Part shown: positions 1-8,256 of the stretch, one piece after another
Layout: every line of letters starts with the position of its first letter
Numbering within the stretch: position 1 is the stretch's first letter
Assembly (NCBI GenBank): GCA_965226435.1
Contig: CBDDCY010000012.1
Span: forward strand, 868,001 to 932,000
From: UBA6623 sp965226435
GTDB taxonomy: Bacteria; Acidobacteriota; Terriglobia; Bryobacterales; UBA6623
DNA: 64,000 nucleotides
Direction: 5' to 3'
Translations under genes and position numbers: made by a program
The notes under the pieces: model-generated
Seen by the model: the letters and a program-made list of their open reading frames with translations, nothing else
What the model was told of the DNA's origin: nothing
Database searches by the model: none

Positions 1-611
1 ACGGTGACGCCGCGCGGCAGCCGGACGGGCTCTCGTAACAGATCGGGGCGGCAGACGATCGGCAGCAAGCAACCGGGCGCGCCGTGTTCGGCGGTAAGTT
101 GGTCCATCAGTCCGCACGGGGCGCCGACGACGCGATTTTCGGCGTGCTGACCGAGGCGCGCCAACTCGGTGCCCTCCCACCGCACGTCCATCAGGCGACC
201 CAGTGCGCGCAACGTGGCGACTTCGAGCGCGGCGCTGCTGCTGACGCCCATGCCCTCGGGCACGCCCGAACGCACCTGAAACGACAAGCCGCCGGAGAGC
301 GACAGACCTTTCGCACGGCACAAGACCCACAAGCTGCCCAGGATATAAGACGTCCACGCGGGAGCTTGGCACTCGGCGAGCCACTGTCGGGCGCGGTTCT
401 CGTCGCGAGTTGCGAGGAAGCCTGCTGCGGGCACAATCCAACGACCATACCCGGCGCTCGACAATCGAAACTCGGGCTCGGGAATCCGTGATACGGCCAC
501 GCGCGTGGTCGCACGGATCGGCATTTCAAGGACCAGTGAACCGCTATAGTCGGCCACGCCGCCGAGAAAATCGAGCCGGCCGGGAGCTTCGGCCGAAGCA
601 GTTCGTTTCAA
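1..611 (-). CDS. GHMP-family sugar kinase (galactokinase/arabinokinase-like), 3' end outside window
   Basis: The N-terminal 203 residues of a cytoplasmic GHMP-superfamily kinase are visible. The first 24 residues contain APGRLDFLGGVADYSG, the sugar-site motif of galactokinase and L-arabinokinase, and residues 120-130 contain the ATP loop GMGVSSSAALE. A later GLMDQL matches the conserved MDQ segment. The start is a TTG that shares two bases with the TGA stop of the upstream phosphatase gene and lies 6 nt after a GGAGG, so translation is probably coupled. Known family members phosphorylate free galactose or arabinose at C1. The galT gene two positions upstream supports galactokinase, but GGVADYSG is closer to the arabinokinase-type variant, so the exact sugar is uncertain. 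The gene runs off the left edge. Confidence 0.82.
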   Translation of the reverse strand, partial: MKRTASAEAPGRLDFLGGVADYSGSLVLEMPIRATTRVAVSRIPEPEFRLSSAGYGRWIVPAAGFLATRDENRARQWLAECQAPAWTSYILGSLWVLCRAKGLSLSGGLSFQVRSGVPEGMGVSSSAALEVATLRALGRLMDVRWEGTELARLGQHAENRVVGAPCGLMDQLTAEHGAPGCLLPIVCRPDLLREPVRLPRGVT

Positions 612-1627
612 GGCCGTCCTCCCAGGTGCTTTTCGAGCACGCTGTGAAGAACCGGGCGCACGGCGGCGGCCAATCGATCGTTCGCATAACCCACCCAAGC
701 AACCGGACTGGTCGTGTCGAGAGGTGATTCAATCGGTGCGCCCCAAGGATCTTCGACGATGCCGCCAAGCTCGGTCAGCACCAGCGCCGTCGCGACGTCG
801 TAAGGGTGACAAGTGAGCGATGAGTCGATCCCGAGCTTGCGGTGCACGAGCGGACGCAAATCGCCCAGCATGCGGTCGTGGCCGACGGCGAGTTCGTAGA
901 GTTGCCCCCCCGTCGAGATGTATTGATCTTCGAAGACGAGCGGGGAAGAGCCGGGTTGCTCATCGAGAGCCAACAGCAGATCCTCCTCGATGCGCGCCGT
1001 GAGCGCTTTGCCTTGCGGGAAGAAACGCGCGAATGACGCGAAGCCGTGCCGCAGGTCGTCCGCCTGCGAAGGCCGCGGGGCCAGCGGCTTCCTGGAATTG
1101 TCGCGGACCTCGACAGCCTCGGCGACAACCCCCTCGGGCCCACAGCCCCTTACGGCGCTGAGTTGATCGGCGCGCCATTGCTTGACGGTGGGGATTTCAG
1201 TCATCGCCGCGACGGTAAGGTCGGCGAGCGAGGCGGCCGGTTGCGGCGCCAACGCGGCCAGCGCCCAAGCGGGCCGTTTGTCGTACATCAGCCCGCGCGT
1301 GCCGTCGATCGGGTCAATAATGCACTTCCAAAGCGTCTCCTGCAGCGGCGTCGCGGCCGGAAAAGACCGCGGGTCGGAATCCTCGATGCCTTCCATCACG
1401 ATTTCAACCGGCGCGTCGGCGGGCCAATGTTCCTTGAACCAAGTCTCGACGGCATCTTCGGTGATCTTGTCGATCCTGTAAATCGTGTCCGCGGAAGTGA
1501 CGGCGGCGATTTCAGAAAGTTCTTGTTGGGAATTCTCGGCGCGAGCCTCAATAGCGGTGTCGCGGATATGGTCTCCCAGAGCGCACAGCAAACTGCGCGC
1601 CCTATCGAGGTCAAGAGCCTCAGCCAC
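608..1627 (-). CDS. Inositol-monophosphatase-superfamily phosphatase
   Basis: A 339-residue member of the Mg2+-dependent inositol monophosphatase / fructose-bisphosphatase / 3'-phosphoadenosine-phosphatase superfamily. The second metal motif DPIDGTRGLMYDKR begins near residue 105 and is preceded by the acidic first-metal segment VMEGIED near residue 78. The protein is longer than classical IMPases (about 260 aa). The chosen start is a GTG embedded in GTGGCTGA, overlapping the galT stop, with GAGGAG 7 nt upstream. A longer reading frame reaches 1705 but lies inside galT. Tight overlap with galT upstream and a GHMP kinase downstream makes this one co-translated sugar-phosphate operon. The substrate cannot be named; dephosphorylation of a sugar phosphate in the same pathway is an inference. 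Confidence 0.8.
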   Translation of the reverse strand: MAEALDLDRARSLLCALGDHIRDTAIEARAENSQQELSEIAAVTSADTIYRIDKITEDAVETWFKEHWPADAPVEIVMEGIEDSDPRSFPAATPLQETLWKCIIDPIDGTRGLMYDKRPAWALAALAPQPAASLADLTVAAMTEIPTVKQWRADQLSAVRGCGPEGVVAEAVEVRDNSRKPLAPRPSQADDLRHGFASFARFFPQGKALTARIEEDLLLALDEQPGSSPLVFEDQYISTGGQLYELAVGHDRMLGDLRPLVHRKLGIDSSLTCHPYDVATALVLTELGGIVEDPWGAPIESPLDTTSPVAWVGYANDRLAAAVRPVLHSVLEKHLGGRP

Positions 1628-2678
1628 GGGAGGACTCCTCGTCACGAGACTCCTCGTCGCGATAAAGGCGCGGGGCAACGGCTCGCAGTTCGGCGGCTTT
1701 TTCATCAGGGTTCGATTCGTTAGTCATCGAGCCGCCGCCGATTTCGGGGCCGGCAAGGTATTTGAGGGTGTCGGGTTTGCGCAAGGGAGGATGATACTCA
1801 ATATGAAAAGGATACCCGGTACTGTCCTCACCGTCGCAAGGCGCTTGGTGAATCGCCATCACGTAGGGCATGGGCATTCGCCACAAGTTGTCGTAGCGGA
1901 CGGCAACTTCGCGCATCAAGGCGCCCAAGGCCGCGATCTGTTCATCGCTGAGATCGGCTAGACCGGTGAGCGCGGTTTTCGGCAAAATCAGCATTTCGTA
2001 GGCATAGCGCGCAAACCACGGCACGCACGCAAGAAAAGCGTCGTTCTCGCACACAACGCGCTCCGACGCCCCCTCGCGCTCGGCAACGTCGAGACCCAGG
2101 AAGCGGCCGGTTTCGGCGTGGAATCGACGGCCGACATCGCGCTCGCGTTCGCTGATTCCATAGATCAAATTGCCGGCGTAGAGTTGGCAATGCGGGTGCG
2201 GATTCGACGTCCCAACGACGGAACCTTTGTTTTCAAAAATCAGCACGTGGCGCACTTCCCGCCGCGCTCCCAGAACTCGAGAACGCTCTCGCCACGTCTC
2301 GACAACCGCCCCCGCCTGCGGTTGGGTCAGGTCGGCGAACGTCATGGCGTGGTTGGGATGGTAGCAAATCACCTCGCCGGCTCCCGCGGCCCGCCGGGTT
2401 TGATAGAACTCGTCGCCCGGCCCGGGCTCGGGTGCGTCATTCGAAAACGTGGGCAGGTCGTTGGGAAAGACGTACACGCCCGCGTAGTCGGGGTTGCGAC
2501 CCGCGATCCTTTCATTACCGGGGCACAGGTAGCATGTCGGGTCGTAGGCGGGCGCGGGCGCGGGCGCGGGCGGCTTGGTCTCCCCCACCCAAGGGCGCCC
2601 CGCGCGATGCGACGTGTAGAGCACCCATTCATCGCGAAACGGGTGGCGACGCTGTTCCCAGACCAGGGGATATGTCAT
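1620..2678 (-). CDS. galT: Galactose-1-phosphate uridylyltransferase
   Basis: A 352-residue HIT-superfamily nucleotidyltransferase of the Leloir pathway that exchanges UMP between UDP-glucose and galactose-1-phosphate. Residues 49-58 hold the zinc-site motif CYLCPGNERI, and residues 158-164 contain SNPHPHC, whose second histidine is the uridylylated nucleophile in the family. The C-terminal half has the second HIT-like domain, including FHIEYHPP. An Ala-Pro run near residue 38 comes from a short GGGCGC microsatellite. It is the first gene of an overlapping three-gene set with the phosphatase and the GHMP kinase. The C-terminal tail contains an internal repeat (DEES RDEES). Length and motifs are normal, so the gene is probably functional. 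Confidence 0.93.
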   Translation of the reverse strand: MTYPLVWEQRRHPFRDEWVLYTSHRAGRPWVGETKPPAPAPAPAYDPTCYLCPGNERIAGRNPDYAGVYVFPNDLPTFSNDAPEPGPGDEFYQTRRAAGAGEVICYHPNHAMTFADLTQPQAGAVVETWRERSRVLGARREVRHVLIFENKGSVVGTSNPHPHCQLYAGNLIYGISERERDVGRRFHAETGRFLGLDVAEREGASERVVCENDAFLACVPWFARYAYEMLILPKTALTGLADLSDEQIAALGALMREVAVRYDNLWRMPMPYVMAIHQAPCDGEDSTGYPFHIEYHPPLRKPDTLKYLAGPEIGGGSMTNESNPDEKAAELRAVAPRLYRDEESRDEESSRG

Positions 2679-2846
2679 ACGATTGCGTTTCTCTCAGGTT
2701 GAGCGGAGGGGGTCGATTGGCACCGGCATGCGGCGCGACATCGGCTTCAAGGCCGACGAAGGTGATTCACGCTCGGAAAAATTCGCGTCCGTTCGTTCGG
2801 GTCGTCCACATCGAGGTTTCGCCACTCTTGTCGAGCCGGAGTGGCT

Positions 2847-2887
2847 GCATCTCATACCGCTTCCTTACGGTCGCGGCTCGGTTTGGG
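2847..2887 (+). repeat. Dispersed extragenic repeat, variant copy
   Basis: A diverged copy of the ATACCGCTTGCTGACGCGCG...GGCTCGGTTTG repeat found four more times at 4991, 5166, 7942 and 8159. Here the middle reads TTCCTTACGGTCGCGG. It overlaps the 3' end of the sulfatase gene, so the last dozen residues of that protein (PKPSRDRKEAV) are encoded by the repeat. Confidence 0.6.
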
Positions 2888-4336
2888 CTCGCTCCATCGC
2901 TCGCCGGGCGTCCAGGCTTCGAGGTTCGACTTCCACGCCGCATGCCGTTCGCGCATATGTTCGAGTCGGGGTCCGTGCTCTGGGGAAGACGCCAAATTGT
3001 GCTCCTCTTCCGAATCGTTCTCGAGGTCGTAAAGCTCCTCGTAGTGAGGCTCGGTTTCGATGAAGCTGCAATATTTCCAGCGGTTGCCGCGGACTCCTTC
3101 AGTCTTGGGAATCGTGCCATGTTCGAATAAATGCTCGTAGAACCACTCTTCACGCCAGGGTGGAGTCTCCCCGGCGACAAGCGACGTGAGCCCGCGGCCG
3201 TTGGCGGATTTTGGAATCGGCATGCCCGCCATCTCGAGAATCGTCGGCATGATGTCGATATTGAGCGTCATCTCATCGCGGGTCGTACCGGCACGCGAGG
3301 CGAGCCTCGGGTCGCGAATAATCAACGGCGTGCGGATCGACTCCTCATGCATCAGCCACTTGCCCGCCAACCCGCGCTCCCCGAGATAGAAGCCGTTGTC
3401 GGAGGTGAAGATGACCACCGTGTTGTCGTCCACACCGGTGCGTTCAAGCGCCGCGAGCATGCGCCCGACCTGATGGTCCACGCCGCTGATCAATCGGTAA
3501 TAGCGCTTGACGGAATCTTCCCAGGTTTCGGCGTCGGGAAAGCGGCGATCCCAACGCTTGCGGCCCTCGTAATCACCCTTCAGGAAGTGGGGCAGTTGAT
3601 CGTAATAACTCGGATCGTTCTTCTTCAATGCCGGCAGCGAGGCGTCCCGATAGAGATCTTCGTAGGCCGGGTCGTTGAGGAAAAAAGGCGTCTGGGCGTC
3701 TTGGACGTGAGGCGCTTTGAAGCTCACCGAGAGGCAGAAGGGACGCTGGTCGGTCGAGCCCTCGATAAACTCAACGGCGTCGTCGCCCATCATCGAAGTC
3801 AGATGGCGCTGCTCGCCGTCGACATCGTGGAAATACTTTCCTTGCCCGGGAAAGCCGCGGAAGTCTTCGTACAGTGCATCGGGCGTTTCCCGGCCGACGC
3901 CGTATTTGCCGACGAAACCGGTGCGGTAGCCCGACTCTCGGAGCAAGAAGGGATAGCTCGCGGCGTTTTGCGATTCACTCAGTGGGGTGCTAAATCCGTG
4001 AATACCATGGCATCGCGCGTAGAGCCCGGTAAAGAAGGACGCTCGGGAAACGGCGCAAATCGATGTCGTAACGAAATTGTTTCGAAACCGGACGCCGTCG
4101 GCCGCGAGTCGGTCCAAGTTGGGCGTATGGATGACGGAATTGCCCGCGCAACCCATCGTGTCCCAGCGTTGGTCGTCGGTGAGCAGGAAGAGAATATTCG
4201 GCCGTCGCGTGGGGCGCGTGGTAGGTTGCGGCGTGGAGCAGGCAGACCCCGACAAGCCGGCGGTGAGCGCGGCGCCGGCGGCGGCGGATTGCTTGAGGAA
4301 ACGACGGCGGGGATAGGTTCGGGGTTGGTCGGGCAC
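2852..4336 (-). CDS. Sulfatase with Tat/lipoprotein-type signal
   Basis: A 494-residue arylsulfatase-type hydrolase, predicted to be exported. The N-terminus RRRFLKQSAAAGAALTAGL followed by SACS looks like a Tat signal with a possible lipobox cysteine. The metal motif NILFLLTDDQRWDTMG is near residue 48, and the formylglycine-site signature CAVSRASFFTGLY starts at Cys94. This is the C-x-x-S-R variant with Val where Pro is typical. SDNGFYLGERG later carries further metal ligands. Such enzymes cleave sulfate esters from polysaccharides and need formylglycine maturation. The C-terminus runs into a dispersed repeat. It is divergent from the scrap-filled region to its right and not in an obvious operon. 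Confidence 0.88.
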   Translation of the reverse strand: MPDQPRTYPRRRFLKQSAAAGAALTAGLSGSACSTPQPTTRPTRRPNILFLLTDDQRWDTMGCAGNSVIHTPNLDRLAADGVRFRNNFVTTSICAVSRASFFTGLYARCHGIHGFSTPLSESQNAASYPFLLRESGYRTGFVGKYGVGRETPDALYEDFRGFPGQGKYFHDVDGEQRHLTSMMGDDAVEFIEGSTDQRPFCLSVSFKAPHVQDAQTPFFLNDPAYEDLYRDASLPALKKNDPSYYDQLPHFLKGDYEGRKRWDRRFPDAETWEDSVKRYYRLISGVDHQVGRMLAALERTGVDDNTVVIFTSDNGFYLGERGLAGKWLMHEESIRTPLIIRDPRLASRAGTTRDEMTLNIDIMPTILEMAGMPIPKSANGRGLTSLVAGETPPWREEWFYEHLFEHGTIPKTEGVRGNRWKYCSFIETEPHYEELYDLENDSEEEHNLASSPEHGPRLEHMRERHAAWKSNLEAWTPGERWSEPKPSRDRKEAV

Positions 4337-4671
4337 GTCCCGCGATGGTATCGCAGCGGGTCGGCGGTTTCAAGCCGCGAGAACTCTTGGGATTGCGGGA
4401 CGTCGATCAGAGAGAGTGGGGGCCGGAATCCGACCGCATCCCCGGCGGAAAGTGTTCGTTGGTTCGGCTGGGGCTAAAGCCTTTCGGGAGAAGACCGTTG
4501 AAACGGCCTCTTATCCGACGACGAGCCCGCTTAACCGGCCCTACAAGGACCGGCCTATTTGCGATCCAAGGCCGGGAAACCGGGCTAACGAGTAGATTGG
4601 GCTGAGGGGAGGCTTGGCCCGTCGCTTGCGCTCGGGGCTCTGATTCTGTTGCTCGCGGTGCGACCAGAACC

Positions 4672-4719
4672 TCGCAGGCCGCCGAGGGGCTCGAAGCCGC
4701 CCACGAAAAACGCATCTAG
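4672..4719 (+). pseudogene. Scrap of a serine/threonine protein kinase
   Basis: Reads SQAAEGLEAAHEKRI and then stops. This is nearly identical at DNA level to the AEGLEAAHEKGI stretch just before the HRDIKP catalytic loop of the intact kinase at 5291. No other kinase sequence surrounds it. Best explained as a remnant of a duplicated or deleted paralogue. Confidence 0.55.
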
Positions 4720-4807
4720 AGCCGTCGCAAAGCGTTATAATTCTCTTCAATTCCAAATTCAAACCGTGAGTCGCGAACGCAACGCGGGGAGAGGCGGCGA
4801 CGTTTCG

Positions 4808-4960
4808 ATGCAGGATTCACACCAAATTTCGAGGGTGGTGCGGTTTGAAGCCTTTGAGTTGAACCTAAAGACCGGCGACGACATCAAGGTGACCGTCCAG
4901 TTCCCCGGCCACGGCCTCAAGAAGCTAATGATGAAGTTCGCCCGCCTCCAGCCGGCGTAG
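4808..4960 (+). pseudogene. Chimeric remnant: winged-helix regulator N-end joined to UvrD/PcrA-like C-end
   Basis: A 50-codon ATG frame. Residues 8-22 (SRVVRFEAFELNLKTG) match the start of the OmpR-like winged-helix domains that acidobacteria fuse to TolB propellers. The remaining KVTVQFPGHGLKKLMMKF and a final ARLQPA resemble the extreme C-terminus of UvrD/PcrA helicases. Two unrelated gene ends joined in one frame point to a deletion junction rather than a working protein. Both assignments are by eye on short sequences. Confidence 0.45.
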
Positions 4961-4990
4961 ACCGTCGGCGCGCAGGTTTCGCCTCCCACA

Positions 4991-5023
4991 CTGAGCCGCG
5001 CGCGTCAGCAAGCGGTATCCGAC
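4991..5023 (-). repeat. Dispersed extragenic repeat (left copy of first inverted pair)
   Basis: Contains GAGCCGCGCGCGTCAGCAAG followed by CGGTAT, the reverse complement of the copy at 5166. The two face each other across about 140 bp. Confidence 0.75.
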
Positions 5024-5165
5024 GAGGCAATTCAACCTGAAGGAAGGTGGCGGGAGCATGGCGCCCGCGGGCGCCGGCCACCCCGAAGCCCGTGCAAAAG
5101 TCGCGTCAGGTTCGCGGAGGGCTATTGGGGCGGCTTTTCCAGTATCACAGCCGGCGGCGACCTCT

Positions 5166-5214
5166 GAGCCGCTTCATCGGATACCGCTTGCTGACGCGCG
5201 CGGCTCGGTTTGGG
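5166..5214 (+). repeat. Dispersed extragenic repeat (right copy of first inverted pair)
   Basis: Starts GAGCCGCTTCATCGGATACC and continues through GCTTGCTGACGCGCGCGGC to CTCGGTTTGG. It ends about 75 bp before the kinase start codon and is nearly identical to the copy at 8159, downstream of the same locus. Confidence 0.8.
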
Positions 5215-5290
5215 GCGCGGCGCGGCGCATAAACGCTACAATCTGACGAAGGCTCCGTCGCCTAAACGAATTTACCGAAATCCTAAATAG

Positions 5291-6853
5291 ATGATCGGTC
5301 ACACCATTTCGCATTACAGAATCACCGAAAAAATCGGTGAAGGCGGGATGGGTGTGGTCTATAAAGCCGAGGACACGAAACTCGACCGCCCCGTGGCGCT
5401 GAAATTCCTGGCGCCGCATCTGTTGCGCGACGACGAAGCCCGCCAGCGTTTCGAGCGCGAAGCGAAAGCCGCCGCGCGGCTCGATCACCCCAACATCTGC
5501 ACCGTCTACGAAATCGACGAGGCCGATGGGCAAACGTTTATCGTCATGGCCTTTCTGGAAGGCCGTCCGCTCGGCGACCGCATCAAGGAAGGCCCGCTGA
5601 AGCTGAACGAGGCGCTCTCCGTAGTCACGCAGTTAGCCGAGGGCCTGGAAGCCGCCCACGAAAAAGGCATCACCCACCGCGACATCAAGCCCGATAATTT
5701 GATGCTGATGAAGGGCTCGCGCGGGCTCGTCAAGGTGATGGACTTCGGCCTGGCGCAACTCGCGGGCGGATCGAAGTTCACCCGCGAAGGTACGACGCTC
5801 GGCACGATGGTCTACATGTCGCCCGAGCAAGCCGGCGGCGCCGAAACCGACGGCCGCACCGACATCTGGTCGCTCGGGGTGGTGCTCTACGAAATGGTCG
5901 CGGGTCAGCCGCCCTTTCGCGCCGACAACGACCGGGCCATCGTCTACTTGCTCACGAACGAAGACCCCGAGCCGTTAACGGCGGTCCGCACGGGCGTCCC
6001 GAAGGAACTCGAGCGCATCGTTGACAAATGCCTGGCCAAGGAGGCGAGCGAGCGGTACCAGCGCGTCGATGATCTGCTTGTCGACCTCAGAGGCCTACAA
6101 AAAGAACAGCAAGCCGAGGCCGCACCCACCGCCCCTCCGGCTCCCGCCTCCCTGCCGCGATCCCAACGCACCCCGTGGCTTTTGGCCGGGGCGGCGGTGC
6201 TCATAGCCCTGGCCGTAACGGCCGGAGCGTTCTTGGGCCTGTTCGAATCCGAAAAACCGGTGGCGCAAGAGCCCTTGCGCGTCGTCCCTTTTACTTCGTA
6301 TCCCGGAGAAGAACTCTACTCCGATTTCTCTCCCGACGGCGAGCAGGTGGTGTTTTCGTGGGATGGCGAGAACCAAGACAACACGGACATCTACGTCAAG
6401 AGTTTCGAATCCGATACGCCGGTGCGGTTGACCAGCCATGCGGCGCCGGACCTTTTCCCGGCCTGGTCGCCGGACGGGCGCTGGATTGCCTTCCAGCGCT
6501 GGGAGGACGATCGGGGGGTCCTGCTCACCATCCCGTCGATTGGTGGGCCCGAACGCAAACTGACCGATCTGAACATTGGAATCGGAGTCTCAGGAAGCAA
6601 GATGGCATGGCTGCCCGACAGCAAGGGCTTGATCGTCGCGGACGGCCGCCCCGCGTCCATCTTCTTGGTGTTGATGGAAACGGGTGAACGCCGGGAGCTG
6701 GTCGCTCCCCGGGATGTCGGATTCTTGAGCCGCCGCGCGGTGCTGTCGCCCGACGGACAAACCCTTGCATTCAGCGCCGGCAAGGCCCGGGAGCCCGGGT
6801 TCACCTTCTTGATCTTGGCCCTGACTTCCAGCCGATCGCCCCACCGCGGATGA
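5291..6853 (+). CDS. Serine/threonine protein kinase with TolB-like sensor (5' part of frameshifted gene)
   Basis: A 520-residue Hanks-type kinase. It has the glycine loop GEGGMGVVYKAED, catalytic Lys38 (VALKFL), HRDIKPDNLM with Asp132, DFG at 152-154 and the activation-loop GTMVYMSPEQA. A Pro/Ala-rich linker and one membrane span near 297-320 (LLAGAAVLIALAVTAGAFLG) follow, so the kinase is cytoplasmic. Next come WD40/TolB-type blades (YSDFSPDGEQVVFSWDG; FPAWSPDGRWIAF) outside the membrane. The frame breaks after LAFSAGKAREPGF, and the missing blades continue in the next entry in a shifted frame. This architecture is typical of acidobacterial sensor kinases. Either a one-base indel or a real split into coupled genes explains the break. 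Confidence 0.88.
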   Translation: MIGHTISHYRITEKIGEGGMGVVYKAEDTKLDRPVALKFLAPHLLRDDEARQRFEREAKAAARLDHPNICTVYEIDEADGQTFIVMAFLEGRPLGDRIKEGPLKLNEALSVVTQLAEGLEAAHEKGITHRDIKPDNLMLMKGSRGLVKVMDFGLAQLAGGSKFTREGTTLGTMVYMSPEQAGGAETDGRTDIWSLGVVLYEMVAGQPPFRADNDRAIVYLLTNEDPEPLTAVRTGVPKELERIVDKCLAKEASERYQRVDDLLVDLRGLQKEQQAEAAPTAPPAPASLPRSQRTPWLLAGAAVLIALAVTAGAFLGLFESEKPVAQEPLRVVPFTSYPGEELYSDFSPDGEQVVFSWDGENQDNTDIYVKSFESDTPVRLTSHAAPDLFPAWSPDGRWIAFQRWEDDRGVLLTIPSIGGPERKLTDLNIGIGVSGSKMAWLPDSKGLIVADGRPASIFLVLMETGERRELVAPRDVGFLSRRAVLSPDGQTLAFSAGKAREPGFTFLILALTSSRSPHRG

Positions 6854-7929
6854 TAGGGAGCGAGAGCGTGGGCCAGGCTCTTCCGGTGGCTTGGTCTCCC
6901 GACGGCAGCAGTATTATCGTACAACCTCGTCCAGATGGGCTTGGGGAACTCGGGCGCCTATCTCTTGCGGATCCGGACCGGATCCAACCTCTCGCTTTTG
7001 CCGGCCCGAGGACCGATTGGGCTGCTGTTTCGTCCGGCACCGGCCGGCTTGTCTTCGCTCGGAGCCATGAAGATTGGAATCTCGGGGTACTCCGCAAGAG
7101 CACCACGGAACCGGACGTTTGGCAATTCGGCTCCTTCCCCTCCACGACTCGAGCCGAGGGCGGTCCGCAGTTCTCACCCGACGGCAAGCAGCTCGTGTTC
7201 GAATCGGACCGTAGTGGGAATTTCGGTATCTGGATCAGTGAAGCGGATGGAAGCAATGCTAGGAAACTTTGGGTGGCCGACGGAGTGCACTCCGGCATGC
7301 CCCGTTGGTCGCCCGACGGGCGACGGGTCGCCTTTGACAGCCTTACGGGAGGCGATTCTAACATCGAAGTGATTAACAGCTCCGGAGGTTCGCCTTTGCG
7401 CGTGACGGATGACCCCGCCAACGAGCAAGCTCCGAGTTGGTCGGCTGACGGCAACTGGGTCTATTTCAGCTCCAATCGGTCGGGGCGGCGCAAGATTTTC
7501 CGGGTGTCGGCAACAGGGGGCGAGGAGGAACAAGTGACGGACGGTGGAGGGGTGGTCCCATTCGAATCGCCGGACGGGAGATTCGTCTATTTCCTCGGGC
7601 GCGGACTCACCTTCAAAGGTTCCGTGCCCTTATGGAAAATACCGACCAGCGGCGACGAAAAAAGCTTGGTTCTGGAAAGGGTCTGGGTACGCAACTATGC
7701 CCTGACCGAGGATGGAGTCTACTTCATCGAGCCGCCGGCCGAACCGGGGCAACCTTACGCGTTCAAATACCTGGACTCGGCAAGCGGCGACATTCGGACG
7801 CTCGCCATGTTCCCCGCCGGCGAGGTCCCGGGCCACAGCCTCACCGTTTCACCCGACGAGCAAACCATTCTCTACACCCGCTTCGACCATATCGGCGCCG
7901 ATCTGATGCTGGTCGAAAACTTCCGGTAG
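6850..7929 (+). CDS. TolB/WD40-like propeller domain (3' part of the frameshifted kinase gene)
   Basis: A 359-residue stretch of TolB-type propeller blades, recognisable by repeated SPDG motifs (VAWSPDGSSIIV, QFSPDGKQLVFESDRSG, RWSPDGRRVAFDS, SWSADGNWVYFSSNRSG). It has no signal peptide or start context of its own. Read upstream in its own frame, the DNA gives DFQPIAPPRMIGSESV, the expected continuation of the kinase protein. The two parts are therefore one ancestral gene whose frame shifts around 6815-6830. The ATG at 6850 overlaps the upstream TGA as ATGA, so re-initiation could still produce it as a separate polypeptide. Confidence 0.75.
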   Translation: MIGSESVGQALPVAWSPDGSSIIVQPRPDGLGELGRLSLADPDRIQPLAFAGPRTDWAAVSSGTGRLVFARSHEDWNLGVLRKSTTEPDVWQFGSFPSTTRAEGGPQFSPDGKQLVFESDRSGNFGIWISEADGSNARKLWVADGVHSGMPRWSPDGRRVAFDSLTGGDSNIEVINSSGGSPLRVTDDPANEQAPSWSADGNWVYFSSNRSGRRKIFRVSATGGEEEQVTDGGGVVPFESPDGRFVYFLGRGLTFKGSVPLWKIPTSGDEKSLVLERVWVRNYALTEDGVYFIEPPAEPGQPYAFKYLDSASGDIRTLAMFPAGEVPGHSLTVSPDEQTILYTRFDHIGADLMLVENFR

Positions 7930-7941
7930 AGTCCACCACGA

Positions 7942-7981
7942 CCCAAACCGAGCCGCGCGCGTCAGCAAGCGGTATGCGATG
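7942..7981 (-). repeat. Dispersed extragenic repeat (left copy of second inverted pair)
   Basis: Begins 12 bp after the kinase-TolB stop codon with CCCAAACCGAGCCGCGCGCG and continues TCAGCAAGCGGTATGCGAT. It is the reverse complement of the copy at 8159. Confidence 0.8.
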
Positions 7982-8158
7982 CCGCGGCACAGAGGCCGTC
8001 GCGGGCACTGAAGCTAAAAAGCCGCCCAAAGGCCCCTGGGAGAGCCGTCTCAGGGGCCCGCGCGTTGAGATCTCTCCCCAAAACCGCGAGAGACTTTCCA
8101 CTGCTCTTCGGACGACTTCCGCCGCCGGGTGCAGCGCTTCCGCCGCTGTCTTTGGGGT

Positions 8159-8206
8159 TGAGCCGCTTCATCTCATACCGCTTGCTGACGCGCGCGGCTC
8201 GGTTTG
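8159..8206 (+). repeat. Dispersed extragenic repeat (right copy of second inverted pair)
   Basis: Carries GAGCCGCTTCATCTCATACC then GCTTGCTGACGCGCGCGGC and CTCGGTTTG, close to the 5166 copy. It ends about 50 bp from the groEL stop codon. Confidence 0.8.
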
Positions 8207-8256
8207 CGCCGGCCGTCCCGCCTTCACTCGCGATACTTTGCCCGCCCGAGTGTCGC

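Larger units (their letters stand above)
4337..5290. other. Gene-free stretch with gene scraps and repeats
   Basis: No intact gene is seen. The stretch holds a kinase scrap (4672-4719), a short chimeric reading frame (4808-4960), and two copies of the dispersed repeat in opposite orientation (4991 and 5166) separated by about 140 bp. The scraps resemble parts of the kinase-TolB gene and of acidobacterial winged-helix and UvrD-type genes, so this looks like a decayed region. Confidence 0.6.
7930..8256. other. Intergenic stretch between converging kinase and groEL genes
   Basis: Contains the second inverted repeat pair (7942 minus, 8159 plus) around about 180 bp of sequence with no recognisable gene. 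Folded as RNA, the pair would make a long-loop hairpin between the two converging transcripts, which might serve as a bidirectional terminator; that is only an inference. Confidence 0.5.

Noticed and set aside
3131..4477. A 448-codon plus-strand frame opposite the first sulfatase
   Set aside because: Antisense shadow; the sulfatase on the minus strand has the signal peptide and active-site motifs.
6851..6853. TGA at the end of the kinase part considered as a recoded (selenocysteine) codon
   Set aside because: The continuation of the protein is in a different frame, so a frameshift, not stop recoding, is needed; no Cys is expected there.
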